A stretch of 64,000 bases of DNA from Lactiplantibacillus songbeiensis (GCF_005405125.1 NZ_BJDL01000022.1:1-64000), one strand, 5' to 3'; shown: positions 7,700-16,834, numbered from the stretch's first letter. The notes: generated by a model not told the origin, from the letters alone. Program-made: numbers and translations.

Positions 7700-9055
7700 T
7701 TACTTCTCGCTAAAGCGCTCGCGATTCTTTTTACGCATGCCCTTTTTCTTAGAATGCTTATTATGCCCACGATGCTTCTTCGGAGTTTCAGCTGACTTCT
7801 TGGCTGCCTTAGCTGACCGTTCAACGCCAACAATGGGTTCTTCACGGACAGAGTCTGGATGACCCGCGCCAGCGACCCGATGTAACGCTCCGGCTGGTTC
7901 CGTGGCACTAGCTGGATGATCAAAAGCTAACGTTGGTTTGACCTTCGCCGGCTTGGTATCCACAACTTGATATCCGGCCAGATAAGCCGGTTTGATCTCA
8001 TAATCCGTTGACTTCATCATCTTCTTAAAGTCACGAATATCATGATCATCGCCCAGTGTGATGACTAAGCCTTCTGCGCCCATGCGACCAGTCCGTCCAC
8101 TACGATGAATATAAGTCGTCACATCTTTTGGCAACTGGAAGTTGATAACCGCTGGCAATTCAGGCACGTCTAAGCCCCGAGCGGCTAAATCAGTTGTTAA
8201 TAACAAATCAACCTTACCTTGTCGGAATAAACGTAGCGCTTTTTCCCGGTCAACTTGCCGTTGCGTACTCGTCAATGCAGCAAAGCTGACATGTTGATGG
8301 CGTAGGTCCACTAAAACGTGCTGCAATTCTTGCATCTTATTGAAGAATACTAACGCCCGTAAATGGTCGACACGGCTAATCCGTTTTAACAAATCAGCGC
8401 GATGACGGTTACCGACTTCCATGGTTCGATGACGAACGACCCCTTGGGTTTGGTCAATGGCTCGGACATCGATTTTCTGAACTTTTTGCCCAAACCACCG
8501 ATCAAGTTCATCTAAAATCTTAGTCTCGGTCGCTGAGAAGAAGCCTAGTTGCAATGATTCGGCAAAGGTTGCATCCAAAATTTCACGGATTTGGTCCAAA
8601 GTTTCGTCAGTCAATAATTCGTCAGCTTCATCCACGATCATTGTCTTCAAATGACCAAGCTTCAGCTTACCATCACCAATTAAATTGGTAATTCGACCCG
8701 GCGTCCCGACAATAATCTCAGGATGTTTTTTGAGTTTTTCCAATTGGCGCTTAACATTAGCACCACCAGTAATCGCCAAGACTTTAGCATCAATCAATTG
8801 CGCCCAGTCGCGCACCACATTAGTTGTCTGCATCGCTAATTCTTGCGATGGCGCTAAAATCAAGGCTTGCGTACCTTCACCAACGTGAATTTGTTCCAAG
8901 ATTGGCCAAGTAAAGGCCAACGTCTTCCCAGAACCCGTGGGCGCTAAGCCTAACACGGATTCACCAGCCAACATTGGCGTTTCGACCGCCGTTTGAATCG
9001 GTGACGGTTCGGTAAACCCTTGGGCCGTAAATTTTTCTTTAAATACGTCTAACAT
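7700..9055 (-). CDS. DEAD-box RNA helicase (CshB/YfmL type)
   Basis: 451-residue ATP-dependent RNA helicase, probably acting in ribosome assembly or cold-stress RNA remodelling. Motifs in order: Q motif PSPIQTAVETPMLAG, Walker A APTGSGKT, GG and TPGR, DEAD box as VDEADELL, motif III FSATE, then in the second RecA domain LTTDLAARGLDVPE and HRSGRTGRMG. A basic tail of about 50 residues rich in Lys/Arg/His gives extra RNA affinity. Length and tail resemble CshB/YfmL rather than the longer CshA. It follows the Gfo/Idh/MocA gene by 12 bp, so the two are co-transcribed, though a functional link is not obvious. Confidence 0.93.
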   Translation of the reverse strand: MLDVFKEKFTAQGFTEPSPIQTAVETPMLAGESVLGLAPTGSGKTLAFTWPILEQIHVGEGTQALILAPSQELAMQTTNVVRDWAQLIDAKVLAITGGANVKRQLEKLKKHPEIIVGTPGRITNLIGDGKLKLGHLKTMIVDEADELLTDETLDQIREILDATFAESLQLGFFSATETKILDELDRWFGQKVQKIDVRAIDQTQGVVRHRTMEVGNRHRADLLKRISRVDHLRALVFFNKMQELQHVLVDLRHQHVSFAALTSTQRQVDREKALRLFRQGKVDLLLTTDLAARGLDVPELPAVINFQLPKDVTTYIHRSGRTGRMGAEGLVITLGDDHDIRDFKKMMKSTDYEIKPAYLAGYQVVDTKPAKVKPTLAFDHPASATEPAGALHRVAGAGHPDSVREEPIVGVERSAKAAKKSAETPKKHRGHNKHSKKKGMRKKNRERFSEK

Positions 9056-9067
9056 AGTTCCTCATTT

Positions 9068-10078
9068 CTATTCAGCGGGCGTGTCGCGTTCATCATCTGA
9101 AAAGTACAGATGTGCGGATTGCCGTAAATTAAATAGTAGTTTATTGACATTGCGACTCAATTGCCGCCATGCTTGATAGTCAGCCACGTGACCAGCCGGA
9201 TCATTAATCACAGCCGCAAAGTCACGAGCTTCTGCTAACATTGGATTCTTATCTGGGGCCACCCCAATATTTTGGGCGTGCCCGTCGATATCATAATAAG
9301 TCACTTTAGCCAATTCGGCGGCATTATCCATGACAATCGTATCTTTCAAGCCATAAATTTCTGATGGCAAATAAGAGTTACTGGACTTCCCCATATTCAG
9401 CGTCACGTTAAAGCTTGGATATTGTAAAATGGCAATCCCTTTATTATCCACTTTTGTCGGCGCCAAACTAGGATAGTACGCCACATCATCAGGCATGCCG
9501 AACCAAGCGACCGCATCATAAGCGACATACACCCCAAGATCTTGCAAAGCCCCACCAGCAAACTTCAATGAAAAGATGTTCGGTTCTTGACCAGCCAGGA
9601 CAGCGTCATACCGTGATGAATACTTCATATAGGTCAGTGTCGCACCTTGCATCCGGTCCATCTGTTGCAATTTGGCTTGGATCCGTTTGAAGTTTACTTC
9701 ATGAACTTGACGGGCAGCTTCAAAGCACAAAATATCTGGATGGGCCGCCAACAACTCATCTAATTGTTCAAACTGCGCCTGATTAGCCACGGCTGGCTTT
9801 TCAACAATCACATGCTTGCCATGCTCAATGGCGAGCTTAGCTTGACTAAAGTGTAAACTATTTGGCGAGGCAATATAAACCGCATCGAATCTCCCCTGAC
9901 TGAAAAATTGTTCCAAATCATCAAAGGTCTCCGTAGCGCCATTATGTTCGGCAAATTCATCAGCACGATCCAACCGTCGTGAATAAACGGTGGTTAGTTG
10001 CCACTCACCCGACTCGTTGGCCGCATCAATAAATTGTTGCGTAATCCAGTTTGTCCCGATAATTCCTAATTTTAACAT
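9068..10078 (-). CDS. Gfo/Idh/MocA family NAD(P)-dependent oxidoreductase
   Basis: 336-residue dehydrogenase with an N-terminal Rossmann fold (MLKLGIIGTNWITQQF), the YIASPNSLHFSQAK strand and the catalytic-type VEKPAVAN (EKP motif). The C-terminal domain contains GGALQDLGVYVAYDAV, the usual GGG-DhG equivalent. The ATG at 10078 is preferred because GAAGGG lies nine bases ahead, while the upstream in-frame ATG abuts it. Substrate unknown; family members act on sugars, inositols or dihydrodiols. It shares family with, but is clearly distinct from, the gene at 41705-42676. First gene of a two-gene unit with the helicase. Confidence 0.9.
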   Translation of the reverse strand: MLKLGIIGTNWITQQFIDAANESGEWQLTTVYSRRLDRADEFAEHNGATETFDDLEQFFSQGRFDAVYIASPNSLHFSQAKLAIEHGKHVIVEKPAVANQAQFEQLDELLAAHPDILCFEAARQVHEVNFKRIQAKLQQMDRMQGATLTYMKYSSRYDAVLAGQEPNIFSLKFAGGALQDLGVYVAYDAVAWFGMPDDVAYYPSLAPTKVDNKGIAILQYPSFNVTLNMGKSSNSYLPSEIYGLKDTIVMDNAAELAKVTYYDIDGHAQNIGVAPDKNPMLAEARDFAAVINDPAGHVADYQAWRQLSRNVNKLLFNLRQSAHLYFSDDERDTPAE

Positions 10079-10296
10079 ACTAAGCATCCCTTCAATTCCG
10101 TGTAACCGGTTTAATTTTAATAAAACTGATTAATCTCAATAGTTACAGTTTACCAGTTTTATGGCGAAAAGATGTCTTTCATTACCCAAAAATGTCAGTA
10201 ACGTAAAAGCTTTGCTAAGAAAACCATATTTCGTGACGGACGCGGCTGAATAGTGGTATATTTTAGTTGTAAACTTAAGGAAAGAAGGTTGATCCG

Positions 10297-10683
10297 GTGA
10301 AGCGACGTGGCGCCATTTTATTTGGCCTATCATTACTGGCAGGACTCTCAAGCACATTTTTACGTAAGCAACACCCAACTGATAACGCTAGCGACGATTT
10401 ACCCGTTTTTTATGCGGGAACGTGGACGTATCGTGACGAAGAGCATCACCGCGATCACAAGTTAGAGATTGATCTAAATATGCTCATTAAAATTGATGGC
10501 CGCGCGATGCCGGCCACCGTTGAATCAATCTCTTCCAGTGAGCTGGTTTTGCTTGATCAATATGGCTTCCATTTGGAAGTTAAGGCCAACGAACAGCGGC
10601 CAGTTGCCCTATTCGATGAAGCCGATAATCGTAATTATGTCATTTTATCGCCCAATATCGGCAAACAAGATGCCGCCTATTAA
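10297..10683 (+). CDS. DUF4828 domain protein
   Basis: 128-residue protein starting with GTG after AAGAAGG. A short hydrophobic N-terminus (about residues 5-18) could be an anchor or signal. The body, from YAGTWTYRDEEHHRDHKLEI through VLLDQYGFHLEV to RPVALFDEADNRNYVI, matches the DUF4828 family of lactobacilli, a small beta-rich domain of unknown function. Single gene with its own terminator. Confidence 0.8.
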   Translation: MKRRGAILFGLSLLAGLSSTFLRKQHPTDNASDDLPVFYAGTWTYRDEEHHRDHKLEIDLNMLIKIDGRAMPATVESISSSELVLLDQYGFHLEVKANEQRPVALFDEADNRNYVILSPNIGKQDAAY

Positions 10684-10687
10684 CACT

Positions 10688-10727
10688 AAAAAGCACTTGG
10701 ACTCTTTTGAAGTTCAAGTGCTTTTAT
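10688..10727 (+). terminator. terminator of the DUF4828 gene
   Basis: Stem AAAGCACTTG with CAAGTGCTTTT, six bases after the stop codon. Confidence 0.8.
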
Positions 10728-10744
10728 AGTTAAAATTATCGCTC

Positions 10745-10928
10745 CGATTGAGCCGAGAAGTTGGTTCCTAAAATGCTCAGCCGTGTCGTTGACCTTAGTG
10801 CGAGTGGTCTGCTCGGACTTAGACCAAGGTCAGTTTTGAAGACCTCATCTTTGGCTTCAAAATGGCCCATGGCGTGCCAGTATTTTATGATCCAACCGGC
10901 AGGCGGCAATTCAACTAACACCAAACAT
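10745..10928 (+). repeat. structured repeat, type A, inverted copy (putative RNA-sense strand +)
   Basis: Full type A module. Its outer stem begins GTTGGTTCC and its other arm ends in a CCAACCGG-type sequence. The inner stem TTTTGAAGACC with GGCTTCAAAA and the third stem CTTAGTGCGAGTGG with its complement are recognisable. It ends with AACTAACACCAAAC, matching the outer inverted end of composite units. Fills the gap between DUF4828 and the GH25-like gene. Open frames across it are by-products of the repeat. Confidence 0.75.
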
Positions 10929-10937
10929 AAATATGAC

Positions 10938-11711
10938 CTAATTCAACCCAGCCGCAATCACCTTCTGAAACGCATCATCATTGCCATTAAAGATCAGCCC
11001 GTTAAATTCCTGACTAGTCCCATTTTGCCGATAAACTGCGCGATTGGTATAGTGCATAAACAGCACGCGCTTACTTTGTTGACGCGTCTGAGTTGTATCT
11101 AGCCATAACGGCGTCTTTTTAATAACTGGCTTGACAATTTTCTTAGCAATCGTTGGCGTTGTCCAGATGACACAGTTGCGGTTATAATGATCGGTTAGAT
11201 TTAAGACCAACGTACGTAACTGCTTTTGCGCCCGTTTGACATTGACGGTGTCACTAGTGTAGTCGCCGTAATACTGGACTTGAATGCCAATCGGCAAGTT
11301 ACCGATATTGTTATTGACCGTTTTTTCAAAATAAGCGGTCTGGGCTTGTCCGGAACTCGAAAAGCTGAAAACATGGTAAACGCCGACACCTAGACTAGTC
11401 CCCAAGATCCGCGAATAACTGCTACTAAAGTTATCATCACTATAACTGGCACCCTGAGTCGCTTTTAAGTAGACAAATTTCAAGCCGTCTTTTTGTAGCG
11501 CTGCAAAGTCTAAGTAACCGTCATTTTGACTGACCGCTACCCCGCGAACATTAAAGCCTTGCACCACGGCATCACGGCGAAATTGTAGCCACTGCAGGCC
11601 ACCCCAGATTAACAACGCTACCAGCCCTAAGATCAAGACTAGTCCGAGGCGGTGTCGCCATTTAGCACCACGCGTGCGTGCATAGATTGGTCGTGTATGT
11701 TGTGTTGGCAT
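10938..11711 (-). CDS. GH25-like membrane-anchored protein, catalytic residues lost
   Basis: 257-residue protein with a basic N-terminus, one membrane helix (about 22-42) and an extracellular domain that follows the GH25 muramidase fold: GVAVSQNDGYLDF, LKFVYLKATQGASY, GVGVYHVFSFSSSG with the AYF helix, LPIGIQVQYYG, and a late VLFMHYTNRAVY. The residues that catalyse in GH25 are changed: the Asp of DVS is Ala59, the Glu of ATEG is Gln86 and the DxE pair is Gln144-Val-Gln146. The domain is therefore probably a non-hydrolytic peptidoglycan-binding or structural protein, or a very divergent enzyme. Single gene; upstream lies rpiR, transcribed the same way 27 bp before it, so a shared transcript is possible. 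Confidence 0.82.
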   Translation of the reverse strand: MPTQHTRPIYARTRGAKWRHRLGLVLILGLVALLIWGGLQWLQFRRDAVVQGFNVRGVAVSQNDGYLDFAALQKDGLKFVYLKATQGASYSDDNFSSSYSRILGTSLGVGVYHVFSFSSSGQAQTAYFEKTVNNNIGNLPIGIQVQYYGDYTSDTVNVKRAQKQLRTLVLNLTDHYNRNCVIWTTPTIAKKIVKPVIKKTPLWLDTTQTRQQSKRVLFMHYTNRAVYRQNGTSQEFNGLIFNGNDDAFQKVIAAGLN

Positions 11712-11738
11712 CTTTATTAATCACCATCCAAAAATCGC

Positions 11739-12617
11739 CTATAATTCCGTTCGCGTCTGACTAATCGCATCGCGTACTCGCCCTAAGCTGGCCGCCATTT
11801 GCCGGTTACCATGCACGGCCGTCATCAAGAACAAACTATCAATAATACTCATCTGCGCAATTAGAGACGTCAATCCTTCTGAGCGATAATTAATTTCTTC
11901 CGCAACGGAAATGAATGCCACGGTACTCCCTTTGGCTAACGGCGAATTGCCAAAACTCGTCAAGGCAATCACAGGCACCTGATGTTCAATTAACGTACTT
12001 AATATTTGTAAGGTTTGTTGATTCCGGCCAGTATGCGAAATCACGACCGCAACGTCTTTAGCGGTCATTTGGGCCGCCTGCATCAACTGCATATCATAGT
12101 CCGTATTATGCGCACATAAAATCCCCGTGCGAACGAACTTATGATAGCCATCCAAAGATGCCACCGCGGAACCACCGAGCCCGTAGAATCCAATGATGCG
12201 GGCGCCCAATAATAATTCAGTGGCGGCTTTTAAGTCGGCCTCTGTCATCACTTGACTAGTCTGATCTAAGGAACTGCGAATACTATTGAAAGTTGAATCG
12301 GCAATGCCTTTAAAGGTCGTTTGCTTCTCAACATCTTGAAACGCTTCCGCATTCGATTGTTCTAACGGTTCAGCCGCCGTTAATTCTCTTGAAAAATCAC
12401 GAAAACTATTAAAACTAATACGCTTTACAAAACGTGACACGGTCGCCGTTGAAACCCCCACGGCTGCCGCCAAATCAGAAATGGATTGCGCCGCTGTTTT
12501 AACTGGGTCTTTTATAATGTAATCAGCAATTTTGCGATCGGTGTGACTAAGGTTAGGATAGTACGACCGAATCAAGGTCAAAACGCGATTACGATGTGCA
12601 GATTTTTGTGTGGACAA
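11739..12617 (-). CDS. RpiR/MurR-family transcriptional regulator
   Basis: 292-residue regulator. The TTG at 12617 is preferred: GGAGGT lies seven bases ahead, whereas in-frame starts further up would have the site inside the gene. N-terminal HTH_6 domain: YPNLSHTDRKIADYI, SISDLAAAVGVSTATVSRFV. The C-terminal SIS sugar-phosphate domain contains RIIGFYGLGGSAVAS, then VAVVISHTGRNQQTLQIL. RpiR proteins sense phosphosugars. It is divergent from the gluconokinase gene, so control of that gene by 6-phosphogluconate or a related ligand is likely by analogy. Confidence 0.9.
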   Translation of the reverse strand: MSTQKSAHRNRVLTLIRSYYPNLSHTDRKIADYIIKDPVKTAAQSISDLAAAVGVSTATVSRFVKRISFNSFRDFSRELTAAEPLEQSNAEAFQDVEKQTTFKGIADSTFNSIRSSLDQTSQVMTEADLKAATELLLGARIIGFYGLGGSAVASLDGYHKFVRTGILCAHNTDYDMQLMQAAQMTAKDVAVVISHTGRNQQTLQILSTLIEHQVPVIALTSFGNSPLAKGSTVAFISVAEEINYRSEGLTSLIAQMSIIDSLFLMTAVHGNRQMAASLGRVRDAISQTRTEL

Positions 12618-12732
12618 AGCGGCCACCTCCATGACCAAATTCTACCACAATATTGAATTTTGCCCTAGACTGGTTCTATTGCGTGACCCCGCCTTTACTT
12701 GTAAACTGAAACATAGCTTTTACACTTGGTGC

Positions 12733-12990
12733 TAGTTGAGATTGCTGCCTGCCAGTTAGGTCCTAAATAACTGAACTGAAAATAATCAATTGTTAGTTTC
12801 TGTTAGTTAACGCCGGGCGGGCCAGCATTGGCTCAGTGGTGTCGTTTGACTTAGCCGGGAATTTTCCGGGTCAGCCAAAGCCCGGCTTATGAGACCGCCT
12901 TTCGACTCATAAACGCGGTCACCACGTTCCAGCCGATGCTGGCCCAACCAGAGTGGCAATTTAACGCCAACTAAAACATTAGCAATCAAC
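12733..12990 (+). repeat. structured repeat: relic of type A followed by complete type B
   Basis: The first part (12733-12795) keeps only the ends of type A: a TTGGTGCTAG end with GCTGCCTGCCAG, then the GAAAATAATCAATTG end, with the middle deleted. From 12806 a full type B follows: outer stem GGGCCAGCATTGGCT with AGCCGATGCTGGCCC (one T-G pair on the plus strand), stem GTGGTG with CACCAC, stem around CTTAGCCGGG, and the TTATGAGACC stem. Lies between the divergent rpiR and gntK genes, so it separates their promoters. Confidence 0.8.
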
Positions 12991-13028
12991 TTCAAATACA
13001 TAACACATCATAAAAAGGAGCGTTCATC

Positions 13029-14522
13029 ATGCAACCAATGTTAGGTGTCGATATCGGCACCACCAGTACTAAAGTCGTCTTATACAATGCTAACGGCCAA
13101 GTTGCCGCCAGCGCTAACCACGGCTACCCGCTTCATCAAGACCTACCGGGAATGGCCGAAGAAGATCCCGCTGCTATTTTCACAGCCGTTTTAACCGGCA
13201 TTCAAGCCGTCATCCCACAAGCTAAACAACCGATTGGCGGCATTAGTTTTTCGGCCGCCATGCATAGCTTGATTTTATTAGATGACGCCCATCAGCCGTT
13301 GACACGCATGTATACTTGGGCTGACAATCGCGCCAAGGCTGCCGCTGACCAGCTGCGAGCACTGCCTCAAGCACATCAACTCTATTTAAATACTGGCACC
13401 CCTATCCGTCCCATGACGCCGCTGGCTAAATTAGCTTGGCTCGCCCAGACCAATCCCGATCTCCTGGCGAAAACACGTTGGGTAGTCGATATTAAAAGTT
13501 ATGTGATCTACCAACTCACCGGTCAGTTAGTCATGGACTACTCGATTGCGAATGCTACTGGTCTTTTTAACTTGCACGCTTTCGACTGGGACCCATTAGC
13601 TTTAAAGCTAGCGCATATTCAAGCCGAACAGTTACCCAAACTAGTGGATACCACTGCTCAAGTCATTGGGTTAAACCCAGCTTTTGCAACCAAATGGCAG
13701 CTCAATCCCCAGACACCGCTGATTGTTGGTGCCAGTGATGGTTGTCTATCCAATCTGGGCGTCAACGCCATTGAACCAGGGGTGGCGGCACTAACCATTG
13801 GGACATCGGGCGCCATTCGAGTTGTGACCGACCAACCGCAACTTGATCCTAAAGGCCGCTTATTTTGTTACTACTTAGCGCCAAATCGCTGGGTCGTTGG
13901 TGGTCCAGTCAATAATGGCGGTAACGTTTTAAAATGGGTCCGCGATGCTTTCTTTGACGGTGCTGACTACGCGACCATCACCCAACTAGCGAGCCAAGTT
14001 CCCGCTGGCAGTCATGGGCTGTTAATGCATCCTTACCTAAACGGTGAACGGGCGCCACTATGGAATGCCAATGCTCGCGGTGCTTACTTTGGGTTGACTG
14101 CCCAACACACACGTGCTGATTTAAGTCGAGCCGCTTTAGAAGGCATCGGCTTTAATCTCGTCCAAGTTGCTGAGTTAGTTCAACAATTGACCGGTCCTTT
14201 TAAAAGTCTACAAGCCACGGGCGGCTTCGCTAATTCTGCGACTTGGCGCCAACTGTTAGCCGACATCTTCGCGACACCGTTAATTATCCCCGACAGCTTT
14301 GAAAGTTCCTGTTTAGGAGCGGCGGTTTTAGGCTGGGTCAGCTTAGACCAATTAACTGATTTAACAGCCGTGGCAAAGCTAGTCGGTCATAAACAAGTCG
14401 TCACGCCGAATGCTAAAGCGGTCGCGACTTACCAGCGACTGTATCCAATCTATCAAGACCTAACAACCGCCTATCAGCCCCTTTTTGAGCAACTAGCGGC
14501 TTTCACGACTAAAAAAGATTAG
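13029..14522 (+). CDS. gntK: gluconokinase (FGGY carbohydrate kinase)
   Basis: 497-residue FGGY kinase, probably gluconate to 6-phosphogluconate. The N-terminal phosphate loop VDIGTTSTKVVLYN, then AAMHSLILLD, TWADNRA, and TGTPIRPMTPLAKLAWL, which is the part typical of gluconokinases rather than xylulokinases. Second domain: IGTSGAIRVV, GGPVNNGGNVLKW, HPYLNGERAPLWN, TGGFANSATWRQLLADI. GGAG eight bases before the ATG. No permease or 6-phosphogluconate dehydrogenase adjoins it. The divergent RpiR gene is the probable regulator. Xylulose or another ketose as substrate cannot be fully excluded. Confidence 0.85.
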   Translation: MQPMLGVDIGTTSTKVVLYNANGQVAASANHGYPLHQDLPGMAEEDPAAIFTAVLTGIQAVIPQAKQPIGGISFSAAMHSLILLDDAHQPLTRMYTWADNRAKAAADQLRALPQAHQLYLNTGTPIRPMTPLAKLAWLAQTNPDLLAKTRWVVDIKSYVIYQLTGQLVMDYSIANATGLFNLHAFDWDPLALKLAHIQAEQLPKLVDTTAQVIGLNPAFATKWQLNPQTPLIVGASDGCLSNLGVNAIEPGVAALTIGTSGAIRVVTDQPQLDPKGRLFCYYLAPNRWVVGGPVNNGGNVLKWVRDAFFDGADYATITQLASQVPAGSHGLLMHPYLNGERAPLWNANARGAYFGLTAQHTRADLSRAALEGIGFNLVQVAELVQQLTGPFKSLQATGGFANSATWRQLLADIFATPLIIPDSFESSCLGAAVLGWVSLDQLTDLTAVAKLVGHKQVVTPNAKAVATYQRLYPIYQDLTTAYQPLFEQLAAFTTKKD

Positions 14523-14543
14523 CTTAACGGCTAATCTTTTTTA
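14511..14543. terminator. bidirectional terminator between gntK and the ApeA-like gene
   Basis: AAAAGATTAGC and GCTAATCTTTT with a six-base loop and T run; it overlaps the gntK stop codon and serves converging genes. Confidence 0.85.
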
Positions 14544-14547
14544 ATTT

Positions 14548-15870
14548 CTACCAAGTCTGAGTCATCGCCACTTCGAACGGCTGAGCCAACCGGACTTCTG
14601 CCGCTAAAATTGCCGGCGACACGCCTAGCTGATGTAATAGCCACAAGCGTAGCAAGGTCTTCATCACTAACTGAAAGCGATATTTCTGACCAATTGTGGT
14701 TAACCCTTTAACGGTAGTCACAGCCAATGAACTGTGAGCGGAAACGTTGCGCGCATCGCGAATCAAATCTAACAACTGATTAGTTGTCCGCACGACGGAT
14801 AACGCGCCCATCGCTTGCTGCACGTCCTGCCGTTCACAATTCTCCAACACGATTTTAACTTTGCGACGATAATAAACTTCTTTTTTACGACCCTTATTTT
14901 TATAAAAAGCATCAAAGATCACATTCAAACAATTACAAATACGTTGAATTTCGCCATTAATATCCTGAACCGGGCGAGTTGGCGTTAGCGTGTTCACCAC
15001 CGGCACCAGCTTGTCATAGGTCATCAGCCAATTGCGTAATGACAACGCCATCGCTTGATACCACCCATTATCCCGTGGAATAGCTAGCCGAGTGAATCGA
15101 AAATCACAGCTAGCCGCGTGATCCGGGGTCGTCTCAAAAATCATTAACTTGTTAGCGCCAGCTTGACCTAACAGTCGCGTGACCACGGTGGGCCGGCCAC
15201 TGACAACCGCTAACCAATCCGCAACCTGCTTCGCAATCAGAGACACTTCTCGTAAACTGCCGCCAGTACCAAGGTCCACGCCAATACTTTGATGGACCTG
15301 AAACCCGGAAACTTGTTGTTCGCCTAACAAAGCCCCCACTAATGGCCTGGTCGTCGTCAGTAATTGATACGTTTGCTGGCCAATCATAAACTGAAACCAA
15401 TCTTGGGGCTTACCAGTTGGCGTTGACGACCGCTTCACCGTCCCTACTGCCGGCTGGAGCCACGCGGTTAAGTTCAACAAATCAAGTTGTAATGCCGCCA
15501 GCCGGGTCGCACCCGTCACAAACCCACCGAGAACCATGCCGAGTACCCCATAATCCAGCACAGCTTGTTGACCATCACCTTGAAACGTCTGTTGTTGGTG
15601 TATCGGATAGATCCCGCTTAAGCTGACTTTAACCGGCAAATAAATGGGCGCACCGTTTGCCACCGGCAGGACCACCGTGCCGTGTCCATATAAAAAGGCT
15701 TGTTGATGCTGCGAAATTGTTAAGTCAGTCCCCGTCAACAATAAATGCATCGCCTGTGGTTGATAATGCAGGGTCCCGTTGTATGTCAACTCAGTCGGCG
15801 TAAAGCCCCACTGTCCGACAATCTCAAACGGTTGCTGACTATCAAGATCTTGGTAAGTCTGCCACGTCAT
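14548..15870 (-). CDS. ApeA-like HEPN-domain protein, candidate anti-phage RNase
   Basis: 440-residue cytoplasmic protein. The ATG at 15870 follows GGGGGCGAG by a good distance. The N-terminal half is beta-rich and begins FEIVGQWGFTPTELTYNGTL with HLLLTGTD, which resembles the N-terminal domain of ApeA. The C-terminal 150 residues are helical and hold LIRDARNVSAHSS, an RX4H motif (Arg374, His379) typical of HEPN ribonucleases. ApeA proteins are single-gene anti-phage systems thought to cleave RNA on infection. It stands alone between converging and co-directional unrelated genes, which fits a solitary defence gene. The family call rests on my reading of motifs; a HEPN protein with another sensor is the alternative. 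Confidence 0.68.
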   Translation of the reverse strand: MTWQTYQDLDSQQPFEIVGQWGFTPTELTYNGTLHYQPQAMHLLLTGTDLTISQHQQAFLYGHGTVVLPVANGAPIYLPVKVSLSGIYPIHQQQTFQGDGQQAVLDYGVLGMVLGGFVTGATRLAALQLDLLNLTAWLQPAVGTVKRSSTPTGKPQDWFQFMIGQQTYQLLTTTRPLVGALLGEQQVSGFQVHQSIGVDLGTGGSLREVSLIAKQVADWLAVVSGRPTVVTRLLGQAGANKLMIFETTPDHAASCDFRFTRLAIPRDNGWYQAMALSLRNWLMTYDKLVPVVNTLTPTRPVQDINGEIQRICNCLNVIFDAFYKNKGRKKEVYYRRKVKIVLENCERQDVQQAMGALSVVRTTNQLLDLIRDARNVSAHSSLAVTTVKGLTTIGQKYRFQLVMKTLLRLWLLHQLGVSPAILAAEVRLAQPFEVAMTQTW

Positions 15871-15889
15871 TTGACTCGCCCCCAAAGCA

Positions 15890-15922
15890 AAAAATAAACG
15901 AGCACCTCCTAAAAGGTTGCTC
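15890..15922 (-). terminator. terminator of the matrixin protease gene
   Basis: CGAGCAACC and GGAGGTGCTCG form an imperfect stem followed by TTTATTTTTT on the minus strand. Confidence 0.7.
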
Positions 15923-15933
15923 GCTAGTGACCG

Positions 15934-16620
15934 TTAAAATGGTGTTAAGGTAAATTGTGACGCTTCTTCGCAATCATGATCGTGACCAAAGACCGTTTGA
16001 ATCTCTAAGTAAGGATTGGCCTTAAGTGATGAGTTTGCTACGTAAACGGTATCATTTGTGACCGTCTTATATGGGGTTTGGTAACGCCGCTGCATGCCTT
16101 TGACGTCGACCCCTTTAATCGCATATGATCGGTTAGCCGGATTCATCACGGACACACTGCCCCGTTGATTATGAGCTAAACCGAGGGCATGGCCCAGTTC
16201 ATGTTCCGCAACTTTAACGCGTTCAGTTTTGTTGTATTTAAACTTCTGGAACGATGCTCGGTTGAGCATGACCTTATTCTTAATAATTCGCCCACTAGCC
16301 GTATAAGTCGTCTGCTTCATCCCAATATAGACGACACCTTTGGCCGAACTATCGGCATACGATGTCAATGTTGTTTTACTGCTGTTCTTAGTTGATTGCC
16401 ATTTAAAGCCTTGTTTTTGCCAATTTTTCGTTGCTTGCCGCCAAACGTCCTTGTAATATGGCGAAGTTGATTTATCACGGTACGTGGTCGTCTTTTTGTC
16501 ATAACGCCATGGCGCAATTGGTGTACTGGACGATGTGGCCGCTGCGATTGGTTGGGCCGTCATCATTAGTGCGCCCACAGTCATTAGACTGGCGATGGCT
16601 AGTTGATGCTTGGACTTCAT
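15934..16620 (-). CDS. secreted matrixin-type zinc metalloprotease
   Basis: 228-residue exported protease. Signal peptide of about 27 residues (HQLAIASLMTVGALMM, then AAA). The zinc site is HELGHALGLAH, an HEXXHXXGXXH motif with His140, His144 and His150, and the Met-turn is SVMNPANRSY. These define matrixin/metzincin folds. The C-terminal tail after the catalytic domain, about 40 residues, ends with an acidic/His stretch (GHDHDCEEA) whose role is unclear. Extracellular; natural substrate unknown. The ATG follows GAGGGGG by about eight bases. Monocistronic with its own terminator. Confidence 0.88.
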   Translation of the reverse strand: MKSKHQLAIASLMTVGALMMTAQPIAAATSSSTPIAPWRYDKKTTTYRDKSTSPYYKDVWRQATKNWQKQGFKWQSTKNSSKTTLTSYADSSAKGVVYIGMKQTTYTASGRIIKNKVMLNRASFQKFKYNKTERVKVAEHELGHALGLAHNQRGSVSVMNPANRSYAIKGVDVKGMQRRYQTPYKTVTNDTVYVANSSLKANPYLEIQTVFGHDHDCEEASQFTLTPF

Positions 16621-16834
16621 TAATATAACCCCCTCAGATTATCGACGGAAGATCCCGTCACATGGTTAATTTTGGTTTAAAGTAATTAACGGGTTTGTTA
16701 GTTCGTACTATAAACCCTAATTGACTAAGTGACCCTTGATTTAATTCCCTAAGACCATCATAACGGGTTTCACTCAACTTGACCAACAATATGCAATTAC
16801 TTATTTTTCCAGTAGTCGGTACCGTAAGCATGCC

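Noticed and set aside
10761-11102. Open frames with recurring KMLSRVV-LSASGLLGLRPR peptide in several gaps
   Set aside because: Same peptide arises in each type A repeat (also 25143-25403, 37655-37864, 51634-51837) because the DNA repeats; stems vary by pairing, not by codon, and no ribosome sites precede them.
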